The notes under the pieces were generated by a model. The model was not told the DNA's origin, ran no database searches, and was given only the letters and a program-made list of their open reading frames with translations. A DNA stretch of 51,500 bases from an uncultured Clostridia bacterium (lineage in GTDB: Bacteria; Bacillota; Clostridia; Oscillospirales; Oscillospiraceae). The position numbers and the translations under genes were made by a program. Location of the stretch: positions 1 to 51,500 of the forward strand of contig CAMVKI010000002.1 in the NCBI GenBank assembly GCA_947168005.1. Direction: 5' to 3'. This document shows positions 26,778-35,662 of this stretch, piece by piece (the stretch's first letter is position 1; every line of letters begins with the position of its first letter).

Positions 26778-27752
26778 ATGCCGCAAATTTCCGTGATCGT
26801 ACCGGTCTACAAGGTGGAAGCCTATCTGCCCGCCTGTGTGGAGAGCATCCTGGGGCAGAGCTTTTCGGACCTTGAGCTGATCTTAGTGGACGACGGCTCG
26901 CCGGACAGCTGCGGCGCCCTGTGCGACGCCTATGCGGCCCGGGACCCCCGCATCCGGGTGATCCACCAGCCCAACGGCGGCCTCTCCGCCGCCCGAAACT
27001 CCGGCATGGAGATCGCTCAGGGGAAGTATATGACCTTCATCGACAGCGACGACTACGTGGCCCCGGATTATCTGGAGCTGCTGTATCGCAGTGTCGAGCA
27101 GTCCGGTGCGGAGCTTGCCGTCTGTCGGACCCGTGTTTTCGAAGACGGGCGGGACCCGGCGGCAGCTCCGTCCGCCGCCGAAGCGGACAGCAAGGTGCTG
27201 AGCGGGCGGGAGGCCGTGATTCTGCTCTACCGGGGCGACGACGCCGTTCCGGTGAACGCCTGGGGAAAGCTCTATCGCTCGGAGCTGATTGCCGATCTGC
27301 GCTTCCCGGTGGGGAAGCTCCACGAGGACCAGGCCTTTGTCCCCATCGCCTGCTGGCGGGCAAAAGCCGTGGCCGCGGTCAGCGCCGGGGCCTATTACTA
27401 CCGGGACCGCCCCGAGAGCATCACCTCTAAAAAGTTTTCCGTAAAGCGCTACGACGATATTTGGGGCGTAGACCAATGTCTGGCGTTTTTCCGACAGAAG
27501 GGCGAGACGGAGATCCTCCGGGCGGCGGAGGACAAGCGGAAGCGCCTCCTTTGCGTCTATGCGATCTACGCCAGGCGGGACGGCGTGACCGTCCCGGAGG
27601 AATACCGGGTCGGCACGTGGAAGGCCCTGCGCTATCTGCGGAGCCGGGTCTCGGAGGATAAGTACCAGTACTATCTGGCCCAGATCCATCCGAAGCTCGT
27701 CCGGCCGGACGCGGTTCTCCGGAAGCTCACTTCATTTTTTGGGAAGAATTGA
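26778..27752 (+). CDS. GT2-family glycosyltransferase
   Basis: ISVIVPVYKVEAYLPACVESIL, LVDDGSPDSCGALCD, FIDSDDYVAPDYLELL. Confidence 0.94.
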   Translation: MPQISVIVPVYKVEAYLPACVESILGQSFSDLELILVDDGSPDSCGALCDAYAARDPRIRVIHQPNGGLSAARNSGMEIAQGKYMTFIDSDDYVAPDYLELLYRSVEQSGAELAVCRTRVFEDGRDPAAAPSAAEADSKVLSGREAVILLYRGDDAVPVNAWGKLYRSELIADLRFPVGKLHEDQAFVPIACWRAKAVAAVSAGAYYYRDRPESITSKKFSVKRYDDIWGVDQCLAFFRQKGETEILRAAEDKRKRLLCVYAIYARRDGVTVPEEYRVGTWKALRYLRSRVSEDKYQYYLAQIHPKLVRPDAVLRKLTSFFGKN

Positions 27753-27760
27753 GGAAGAAT

Positions 27761-28378
27761 ATGAAAAAGATAAAACGCACGATCGGAAAGATCCTGTACC
27801 ACGCGATTGGCATCCATTTGCCCATGTCCAGCTCCAGGTTCAGCTTTGGCGCCAGGAAATTCCGGCAGTTTTGCGCGCACCTGATCCTGGAGGACTGCGG
27901 CAAGTGGGTCAACATTGACAAAGGCGCCACCTTTTCAGAGGACCTGAAGCTGGGCCACGGGGCCGGGATCGGAGCACGCTGTCAGATCCCCTCCGGCGTG
28001 ACCATCGGAAAACAGGGCATGATGGGGATCGACGTGCTGATGTTTACCACCGACCACCGGCACGACGATATCACCGTCCCCATGGGCCTCCAGGGCCGCA
28101 CGGAGATCAAGCCCATTGTAATCGGAGACGACGTCTGGATCGGCTCGCGGTCTCTGATTATGAAGGGCGTCCACATCGGAAACGGCGCCATCATCGCCGC
28201 GGGCTCCGTGGTGACCAAGGATGTGCCCCCCTACGAGATCTGGGGCGGCAACCCGGCGCATTTCCTCAAATCCAGACTCCCGCAGCCGGAGCACACCGGA
28301 GCGGCGGAAGAGCCGCCTGCAGCCTCGGACGCCGTGCGTGCGGAGGAGCGGGTGGCCTCGGAGCATTCCGAAGCCTGA
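27761..28378 (+). CDS. Hexapeptide-repeat O-acetyltransferase
   Basis: ARCQIPSGVTIGKQGMMGIDVLMFTTDHRHDD..VIGDDVWIGSRSLIMKGVHIGNGAIIAAGSVVTKDVPPYEIWGGNPAHFLKSR. Confidence 0.93.
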   Translation: MKKIKRTIGKILYHAIGIHLPMSSSRFSFGARKFRQFCAHLILEDCGKWVNIDKGATFSEDLKLGHGAGIGARCQIPSGVTIGKQGMMGIDVLMFTTDHRHDDITVPMGLQGRTEIKPIVIGDDVWIGSRSLIMKGVHIGNGAIIAAGSVVTKDVPPYEIWGGNPAHFLKSRLPQPEHTGAAEEPPAASDAVRAEERVASEHSEA

Positions 28379-28403
28379 TCACATCATAAACGGAGATCCG
28401 CAT

Positions 28404-30569
28404 ATGAAACCAACAGCACAGCCTTCCGGCAAGAAAACTGCAATTCTGACCTGCTGCTCCCTCGGCGCGCTTGTCGCCCTGCTGGTGTCCTTGAACCGGG
28501 TCAGGATCGCCGTGGTTGTCGGGTGTTTTCTCATCCTCTGTCTGGCGCTGCTTCTCACGGGGCGAAGACTTCGCTTTGGCAAACAGCAGCTGGCGCCGAC
28601 CGCAGCGATTCTGCTCTTTGCCGTCGGCCGATTTTATAATCGCTGGCAAAACGCCTCCTTAGTCAGAAGGCTTGCCTCGCAGATCTCGCTGTCATCGGGC
28701 GCCTTTCTCATTCTGGCAGGCTTCGCCCTGGCATTGTTGGCCTTCTATGGGTTGAATGTGTGTCTGAATGCCCTGGAGGGCTCGCGGACCTTTGGGCGTG
28801 TCTCCCGCAGTACAAAAGCGATAAGCGTCGTACTGCCGGTCGTGCTGTTCTTCCTGGAGCTTCTTCAGCTTCAGCGGAGCTGTCTGGATATGCTGGGAGA
28901 CTGCGTCCGCGTCCGGCCATTCTCGCTGCTGCTGAACCTTGGGATCCTTCTGCTTGTGTGGCTGCTGCTGTCTTTGCTTTCCCAGAGCCGCAGGCGCGGG
29001 GCCGTTCTGAGCTGCTGTCTTGTCGCCCTGCTTTCCATCGTCAACTACTATGTGATCGCCTTTCACGGAAGTCCGCTTTTCCCCAGTGAATTCGCAAACG
29101 CAAAGACGGCTATGAACGTGCTCGGCGCCTATTCCCTGTTCTTCGGACCGGAGATCGCGGAGATTCTGGGGCTCCTGCTCCTGGAGCTGTATCTGATCAG
29201 CCGCTTTCGGATGGAAGAGCCAAAGCGCCGTCTGCGTTGGAGCTTCCGTACCGCGTTGCTGCTTGTCCTCGACGCGGCCTTCCTCTATACGTTCCTGTAC
29301 AGCCCGATCGCCGTGGATCAGAGCGTGAAATTCTCCTGGCGCACCGCAATCAAGGAAAACGGCTATCTGTGCTGCTCGGCGGCGAATATTGAGCAGGTGC
29401 TTCATCCGATCCGCAGGCCCTCCGGCTATTCATCTGACCGCATCGAGATCCCGGAGGGGAAGGCCGGGACCGCAGAGCAGTTCCCGGATATCATCCTGAT
29501 TCTGAACGAATCCTTCTGTGATCTGTCCGACTACAGCGGAATCGAGACTGACCGGGACTATCTGGCGCCGTTCTACGGGATCGAAAATGCCTGCTACGGC
29601 AAGGCCTATTCGCCCAATGTGGGCGGCGGCACCAACAACACGGAGTTTGAGCTTCTGACCTCCTGCTCCATGTATCTGCTGCCAAACTATGCGCCGTTTA
29701 ATTACATCCGCTTCACGTCCCGGAACGCGACGCTGCCGACCTATCTCAAGGAGCTGGGCTATACGACGACGGCGCTGCACAGCAACGACGGGACGAACTA
29801 TTCCCGCCATATCGCCTTTCCCGCCATGGGCTTTGATCACGTCATTATGGGAAAGGGCAGCTTCTCCGAGATGCGGTACTATGGAAACCGACACATCCTG
29901 GACGAGGACGATTTCAAGGGACTGATCGAGAAATATGAAGCGGACCCCGGCGCGCATCGCTTCTGCTATCTGCTGACCTTCCAGAACCACGGCGGCTATG
30001 ACAGCAACGATCCCGCTCTGGATACGGTGCATGTGACGGAGGACCTGGGAGATATGACCGAAGAGGTGAACGAATATCTGTCCTCCGTGGCCCTGTCCGC
30101 GGAGGCCTTCCGGGACATGACGGACTATTTTTCCCGCAGCGAGCGTCCGGTCGTTATCTGCATGGTGGGGGACCACGCGCCGTCTTTCATCGGCCAAATG
30201 CCTTCGGCCTGCCCCAGAAGCGCCGAGGAGGACGATCTGATGAAGAAATGTGTACCCTTTGTGATTTGGGCAAACTATCCGGTCTCCTTCCCGGAGGAAC
30301 CCATTGAGACCTCCATGACCGACCTGCTCCCCCTCCTGCTGTCCTATGCGGGAATGCCGGAGACCCCCTTCTATCAAGGCGTCCTGGAGCTCCATGACCG
30401 TTTTCCGGTGCGGACCAGCAACGGAACCGTTCTCGACGCGGCGGGGACGATCAGTCAATACGATGAAAACGATCCCCGCTATGAATTGATTCAAAATTAC
30501 TACAATATGGAATATAATCTTCTCACGGACGGCGAGGATTATCTGGACGCTCTGACAGAGCTTCCGTAG
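28404..30569 (+). CDS. LTA synthase/phosphoglycerol transferase-family sulfatase-fold membrane protein
   Basis: Multiple TM helices, then DIILILNESFCDLSDYSG..., GGGTNNTEFELLTSCSMYLLP (catalytic Thr region), ALHSNDGTNYSRHIAFPAMGFD. ATG at 28404. Confidence 0.88.
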   Translation: MKPTAQPSGKKTAILTCCSLGALVALLVSLNRVRIAVVVGCFLILCLALLLTGRRLRFGKQQLAPTAAILLFAVGRFYNRWQNASLVRRLASQISLSSGAFLILAGFALALLAFYGLNVCLNALEGSRTFGRVSRSTKAISVVLPVVLFFLELLQLQRSCLDMLGDCVRVRPFSLLLNLGILLLVWLLLSLLSQSRRRGAVLSCCLVALLSIVNYYVIAFHGSPLFPSEFANAKTAMNVLGAYSLFFGPEIAEILGLLLLELYLISRFRMEEPKRRLRWSFRTALLLVLDAAFLYTFLYSPIAVDQSVKFSWRTAIKENGYLCCSAANIEQVLHPIRRPSGYSSDRIEIPEGKAGTAEQFPDIILILNESFCDLSDYSGIETDRDYLAPFYGIENACYGKAYSPNVGGGTNNTEFELLTSCSMYLLPNYAPFNYIRFTSRNATLPTYLKELGYTTTALHSNDGTNYSRHIAFPAMGFDHVIMGKGSFSEMRYYGNRHILDEDDFKGLIEKYEADPGAHRFCYLLTFQNHGGYDSNDPALDTVHVTEDLGDMTEEVNEYLSSVALSAEAFRDMTDYFSRSERPVVICMVGDHAPSFIGQMPSACPRSAEEDDLMKKCVPFVIWANYPVSFPEEPIETSMTDLLPLLLSYAGMPETPFYQGVLELHDRFPVRTSNGTVLDAAGTISQYDENDPRYELIQNYYNMEYNLLTDGEDYLDALTELP

Positions 30570-30729
30570 ACAAGCCTCGAAAAAAGGAAGGCAGATATGA
30601 CAGCGAATACGCAGACACAAAATCGACTGTCGGGCAGAGGGAAGCTTTCGGCTCCGGGGGCAAAGCCTGCGCCATTGCGGACAGCGGAAGAGGACGGGCT
30701 CCGGCCCGCCGGGGAAGGGCGTGACGCCC

Positions 30730-31404
30730 ATGGCTGAGGGCAGGGGAGGGGGCTTCTCCGGCAGGCTCCGCGACGTTCTCCTGAAGACCTGGCGCGGCCT
30801 GCGGAGACTGCGGCTGCGCAAGCGGGACTTCACCTTGATCACCAACAACTGCATTGCGGGCATCATTTATCACGACCTGGGCCTGCCATTTCTGACGCCC
30901 ACGGTCAATCTCTTCTTCGAGGACGAGGACTTCTTCCGCTTTGTGGGCAATCTGGAGCACTACTTGAGCTGCGGAATCGAGGAGGTCCATCGATCAGGAG
31001 TATCCTATCCGCTGGGCCTGCTGCGGCGCGGAGAGGAAAGCGTTACCGTCCATTTCATGCACTACGACAGCTTTCAACAGGCCGCCGCCAAGTGGAAGGA
31101 GCGGGCCGCCCGGGTGAACCTGAAAAACCTCTGTATTATCTTTGAATATCCCGGCCTGGACGCCGCGCCGGCGCGGCAGGAGGCCGTCAAGCGGCAGTTT
31201 GACGCCATCCCCTGGGAGCGGAAGGTCCTGCTGACCGGAAAGCGCTCCGCCCTGTCCGGGAAGAACGTCCGACGCCTGCGCTTCTATGACCGGGACTATT
31301 ACCCCGGCAAATTCGTCGCTCCGAACAAGCGCCTTCCCTTCCGAAGGTATCTGGACGAGTTCGACTATATTTCCTTCTTCAACCGTCCTCCGAAAGGGGA
31401 GTAA
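30730..31404 (+). CDS. DUF1919-family protein (second copy)
   Basis: FTLITNNCIAGIIYHDLGLPFLTPTVNLFFEDEDFFRFVGNLEHYL parallels the ORF at 15323. Confidence 0.8.
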   Translation: MAEGRGGGFSGRLRDVLLKTWRGLRRLRLRKRDFTLITNNCIAGIIYHDLGLPFLTPTVNLFFEDEDFFRFVGNLEHYLSCGIEEVHRSGVSYPLGLLRRGEESVTVHFMHYDSFQQAAAKWKERAARVNLKNLCIIFEYPGLDAAPARQEAVKRQFDAIPWERKVLLTGKRSALSGKNVRRLRFYDRDYYPGKFVAPNKRLPFRRYLDEFDYISFFNRPPKGE

Positions 31405-31405
31405 C

Positions 31406-32464
31406 ATGGAACAGGCAAAAGAAAACAAAAGGCCCCGGGTCAGCGTGATCGTCCCGGTCTACAAGGCCGAGGCCTTTCTGGACCAGTGCGTACAGAGTAT
31501 GCTGGCCCAGACCGAGCGGGACTTCGAGCTCCTGCTGATCGACGACGGCTCCCCGGACAATTCCCCGGCCATGTGCGACGCCTGGGCGGCCCGGGATGCC
31601 CGGATCCGGGTGCTCCACAAGCCCAACGGCGGCGTCTCCTCCGCCCGGAACGCGGGGCTGGACGCGGCCGGGGGGGAATTTATCGTCTTTCTCGACAGCG
31701 ACGACTGGGCGGAGCCGGACTATCTGGCGCGGCTGCTGGCCCTGCAAGCGCAGACCGCGGAGGAGGGCGTGCTGGTCATGACCGACTATCAGCCCTTCGC
31801 CCCGGAGGGCCCCGAGGCCCGGGACTTCCCGGCCCCCTTCACGGCCCGGCTGGACGGCCCCGACGCCGATCCCCAGGCCTTCCGGGACCTGATCTTCGGC
31901 TTCCGTCTCTTCCCGCCCTACTGCAAGCTCTACCGGCGGGAGCTGATCGAAGCCCTGAAGCTGCGCTTCGACACCTCCATCCGCACGGCGGAGGACTTCG
32001 ACTTCAATATGCGCTATCTCTCGGGGGTGAAGGCCGTCCGCTACGAAGCGGCGGCAACCTACCACTACCGGGTGGACTATAAACGCTACCGCCCCTCCAA
32101 CCACGGCGTCCTCGGGGACTCCGAGATCAGGAGCGCCCACATCATGGCCCACGGCATCACGGATCTGGCGAAGCGCATGGGCCAATACGAGACCCTCCGG
32201 CCCGAGATCGAGGCCTGGGCGGCCAACAAGCACTATTTCAACCGGATGCCCATGCTCTTCGCCCCCAGCGAGGCCGTGGGCAGGGCGGAGCGGAAGCAGC
32301 TCTACAGGCGGCTCATCGCGGATTCCGTCTACCGGGAGGCCGCCAGGGCCGGAGCCCGGCAGCTTCCGAAGAGCACCACCAGGCAGATCGCCCGCTTCGC
32401 GGACCGCTTCCCGGTGTGGAGCCTGTTCTATCAGCTCGTACACAAAGACACGGATAAGGAATAA
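31406..32464 (+). CDS. GT2-family glycosyltransferase
   Basis: VSVIVPVYKAEAFLDQCVQSML, LIDDGSPDNSPAMCDAW, FLDSDDWAEPDYL. ATG 31406. Confidence 0.94.
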   Translation: MEQAKENKRPRVSVIVPVYKAEAFLDQCVQSMLAQTERDFELLLIDDGSPDNSPAMCDAWAARDARIRVLHKPNGGVSSARNAGLDAAGGEFIVFLDSDDWAEPDYLARLLALQAQTAEEGVLVMTDYQPFAPEGPEARDFPAPFTARLDGPDADPQAFRDLIFGFRLFPPYCKLYRRELIEALKLRFDTSIRTAEDFDFNMRYLSGVKAVRYEAAATYHYRVDYKRYRPSNHGVLGDSEIRSAHIMAHGITDLAKRMGQYETLRPEIEAWAANKHYFNRMPMLFAPSEAVGRAERKQLYRRLIADSVYREAARAGARQLPKSTTRQIARFADRFPVWSLFYQLVHKDTDKE

Positions 32465-32506
32465 ACACTTCGGGAGCTGTTTCCCCGGCCGGTGACGCCC
32501 ATCGCC

Positions 32507-32539
32507 AGGGTCGGGAAGACCTCTATGGATACGGTGTGA
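32507..32539 (+). pseudogene. Vestigial 3' end of an ABC-2 permease gene (RVGKTSMDTV*)
   Basis: AGGGTCGGGAAGACCTCTATGGATACGGTGTGAGGTGA aligns to the intact permease end CGGGTCGAGAAGACCTTTATGGATACGGTGTGAGGTGA at 35620-35657. Confidence 0.85.
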
Positions 32540-32549
32540 GGTGATAAAA

Positions 32550-33845
32550 ATGGACGAATTAGCCATCAAAATCGAACACGTATCCAAGCAATACCGCCTC
32601 GGCGCCATCGGCGGCGGCACGCTGAAGGGCGATCTGCAATCCTGGTGGGCCCGGAAGCGGGGCAGGGAGGACCCCAACAGCAAAATCGGGTCCAGGACGG
32701 ACCTGAAGCCGGGAGACAAATTCCTGGCCCTGGACGACGTCTCCTTTGAGGTCAAGAAGGGCGAGGCTCTGGGCATCATCGGCCACAACGGCGCGGGCAA
32801 ATCCACCCTGCTGAAGCTCCTCTCCCGGGTCACGGCGCCGACCAGCGGCACCCTCTCCTACAACGGCCGCATTACCTCCATGCTGGAGGTGGGCACCGGC
32901 TTCCATCAGGAGCTGACAGGCCGGGAAAACGTCTATATGAACGGCGCGATCCTGGGCATGACCAAGGCGGAGATTGACCGTAAAATGGATCAGATCATTG
33001 ACTTTGCCGAAATGCGGCAGTTCATCGACACCCCGGTCAAGCGCTACTCCTCGGGCATGTACGTCAAGCTGGCCTTCTCCGTGGCCGCCCACCTGGACAG
33101 CGAGATTATGGTCATGGACGAGGTCCTGGCCGTGGGCGATATGAAATTCCAGCAAAAATGTCTTGGCCGTATGGGCAGCGCCGCCAACACGGAGGGCCGC
33201 ACCGTCCTCTATGTCAGCCACAACATGAATACCATCCGCCAGCTCTGCACCCGCTGCATTGTGCTGGATCACGGCAAGGTGGTTTTCGACGGCGATACGG
33301 AGAAAGCCATCAGCATCTATATGAACCGCAACAGCCGGATGCAGTTGTCCTATGACTGCGGCGGTGAACGGCCCTACAAGGATTTGGATGACTGGATGCG
33401 AATTTCCCGGATCAGCTTTCTGGATATTGCCTCCGAGCCTCTCTACCGAATGGGCGATACGCTGAAGCTGAGAGTCGATCTGAATTCCGGGAAGGACGAT
33501 CCGGAGATTGCGCTGCGAATCATGGTCCGAACGCTGGACGGAGTCCGCGTGGGCATGACCACCACCGCCCCGGTCCTGCACATCCGGCCGGGTCCGCAGT
33601 CCATGCGGGTAGAGCTCCCCCTGACGGGGCTTGCGCCGGGGTCCTACCAGCTTACCCTTGTGTACTATTCCATCAACGCATACGGAACCGACAAGGTGCA
33701 TGACCGGATTATGGATATCTGTTCCTTTGCCATTGACCAGGACCCCGCCGCCTTTAACCACAAGGAGTGGCTGCACGGGACCTGGGGCTATCTGACCCTG
33801 CCGGAGCTGAAGGTACAGGCTGTGAATTCTGTGACCGGGGAGTGA
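32550..33845 (+). CDS. ABC transporter ATPase, Wzt/TagH-like, copy 1
   Basis: GHNGAGKSTLLKLL, RYSSGMYVKLAFSVAAHLDSEIMVMDEVLAVGD, and a C-terminal extension of Wzt cargo-binding type. Confidence 0.94.
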   Translation: MDELAIKIEHVSKQYRLGAIGGGTLKGDLQSWWARKRGREDPNSKIGSRTDLKPGDKFLALDDVSFEVKKGEALGIIGHNGAGKSTLLKLLSRVTAPTSGTLSYNGRITSMLEVGTGFHQELTGRENVYMNGAILGMTKAEIDRKMDQIIDFAEMRQFIDTPVKRYSSGMYVKLAFSVAAHLDSEIMVMDEVLAVGDMKFQQKCLGRMGSAANTEGRTVLYVSHNMNTIRQLCTRCIVLDHGKVVFDGDTEKAISIYMNRNSRMQLSYDCGGERPYKDLDDWMRISRISFLDIASEPLYRMGDTLKLRVDLNSGKDDPEIALRIMVRTLDGVRVGMTTTAPVLHIRPGPQSMRVELPLTGLAPGSYQLTLVYYSINAYGTDKVHDRIMDICSFAIDQDPAAFNHKEWLHGTWGYLTLPELKVQAVNSVTGE

Positions 33846-33850
33846 TTGCC

Positions 33851-34738
33851 ATGCGCTTTACCGTTTTCACGCCGGCCTATAACCGGGGCTATTGCATCGA
33901 GAAGCTGTTTCGCTCCCTGCAGCGGCAGAGCTTTCGGGATTTTGAGTGGGTCGTCGTAGACGACGGCTCCACCGACGATACGGAGGCCCGGATCGCGGCC
34001 TTCCAGAAGGAAGAGCAGAGCTTTCCCATCCGCTATCAGAAGGTGGAGAACGGCGGAAAGCACCGGGCCAACAACTTAGGCGTCCGCCTGGCCCGGGGAG
34101 AGCTGACCGCCTGCGTCGATTCCGACGACTATCTGCTGGACGACGCCCTGGAGATCATCGACCGGGTGGAAAAGAGCATCCCGCCGGAGGAAAAGCCCCG
34201 GTTCGCGGGCGTCTGCGGCCAGAGATGCGGCCCGGATCTGCTTCCCCTGAAGGGCTCCTACACGGGCTCCGGCTATCTGGATATGACTTACATCGAACGC
34301 CTCCAAAAGAAGATCGTCGGCGACTGCGCAGAGGTCTTCTATACGGAGGTTTGGAGGAAGTACCCCTACGCGGAGTTCCCGGGGGAGAATTTCCTGACCG
34401 AAGCGACGGCCCTCTACAAGATGGCGGCGGACGGTCTCAGGATGCGATATTTTGACAGGGCGATCAAGCTTACGGAGTACCTGCCCGACGGCCTGACCGC
34501 CAGCAGCAAGGAGCGCTTCCGCAAAAATCCCCGGGGCTGGGGCCTGTACATCTACGACCGGATCCGATACGGCCAGCTCAAGGGCCCGGGCAAGTGGGAC
34601 GTGATCGGCGATTACTATCTGCTGTGCCTGGACCGGCTGAGCGTCCGGGAGATGGCGGAGATCCTGCATATAAATCCCGCCCTGTTCCGGGTCAAGCTCT
34701 CGGAGACCCTGCTCAAGTTTCGGCTCCATCTCCGATAG
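33851..34738 (+). CDS. GT2-family glycosyltransferase
   Basis: FTVFTPAYNRGYCIEKLFRSLQRQSFRDFEWVVVDDGSTDDT, CVDSDDYLLDDAL. ATG 33851. Confidence 0.92.
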   Translation: MRFTVFTPAYNRGYCIEKLFRSLQRQSFRDFEWVVVDDGSTDDTEARIAAFQKEEQSFPIRYQKVENGGKHRANNLGVRLARGELTACVDSDDYLLDDALEIIDRVEKSIPPEEKPRFAGVCGQRCGPDLLPLKGSYTGSGYLDMTYIERLQKKIVGDCAEVFYTEVWRKYPYAEFPGENFLTEATALYKMAADGLRMRYFDRAIKLTEYLPDGLTASSKERFRKNPRGWGLYIYDRIRYGQLKGPGKWDVIGDYYLLCLDRLSVREMAEILHINPALFRVKLSETLLKFRLHLR

Positions 34739-34800
34739 CTCGCCGCCCGACATCGGTTTTATCCTTGCGCACACAAATAATTGATTGAGGATTGATTCGT

Positions 34801-35652
34801 ATGGAAAACAACAGCACGCAGCAGTTCAGCACGGTCATCGTCCCGAAGACCAGGCTGCTGGACTTTCACCTGAAGGAGCTGGTCCGCTACCGGGACCTGG
34901 TCTTCCTCTTTGTCAAGCGGAACTTTGTGTCCCACTATAAGCAGACGGTCCTGGGCCCGGCCTGGGCTGTGATCCAGCCTCTGCTGACGACGGTGGTCTT
35001 CACCGTGGTCTTCGGCCGGCTGGCCGGTCTGGCCCCCGGGGGCGTACCCTCCTTCCTGTTCTTTATGAGCGGCAATATCGCCTGGGGTTATTTCGCCGGC
35101 TGCCTGACTTCCACAGCCAACACCTTCACGGGGAACGCCGCCATCTTCGGCAAGGTCTATTTCCCCCGGCTGGTGACGCCGATCTCCACGGTCCTCTCCC
35201 AGCTGATCGGCTTTGGGATTCAGTTTGTCATGTTCCTGGTCTTCCTGGTGATCTACTGGATCCGCGGTACGGTCCAGCCCACCCTCTACGCCCTGCTGCT
35301 GCCCCTGCTGCTGCTCCAGATGGCCATGCTCAGTCTCGGCGTCGGCGTCATCATCTCCTCCCTGACCACCAAGTACCGGGACCTGGTGATGCTTGTGGGC
35401 TTTGGCGTCCAGCTCTGGATGTACGGCACCCCGGTAGCCTACGACATCGGCATCGTTCCGGCAAAGTTTTTGGGCCTGTACATGCTCAACCCCATGACCC
35501 CGGTCATCAATACCTTCCGGCTGGCCTTCTTAGGGCTGGGCAGCTTCGACCTGCCCCACTATCTGCTCAGCTGGGCCGTGACCCTCGCGGTCCTGATGAT
35601 TGGCATCGTCCTCTTCAACCGGGTCGAGAAGACCTTTATGGATACGGTGTGA
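34801..35652 (+). CDS. ABC-2 polysaccharide/polyol phosphate exporter permease (Wzm/TagG-like)
   Basis: KELVRYRDLVFLFVKRNFVSHYKQTVLGPAWAVIQPLLTTVVFTVVFGRLAGL... Confidence 0.95.
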   Translation: MENNSTQQFSTVIVPKTRLLDFHLKELVRYRDLVFLFVKRNFVSHYKQTVLGPAWAVIQPLLTTVVFTVVFGRLAGLAPGGVPSFLFFMSGNIAWGYFAGCLTSTANTFTGNAAIFGKVYFPRLVTPISTVLSQLIGFGIQFVMFLVFLVIYWIRGTVQPTLYALLLPLLLLQMAMLSLGVGVIISSLTTKYRDLVMLVGFGVQLWMYGTPVAYDIGIVPAKFLGLYMLNPMTPVINTFRLAFLGLGSFDLPHYLLSWAVTLAVLMIGIVLFNRVEKTFMDTV

Positions 35653-35662
35653 GGTGAATCAT

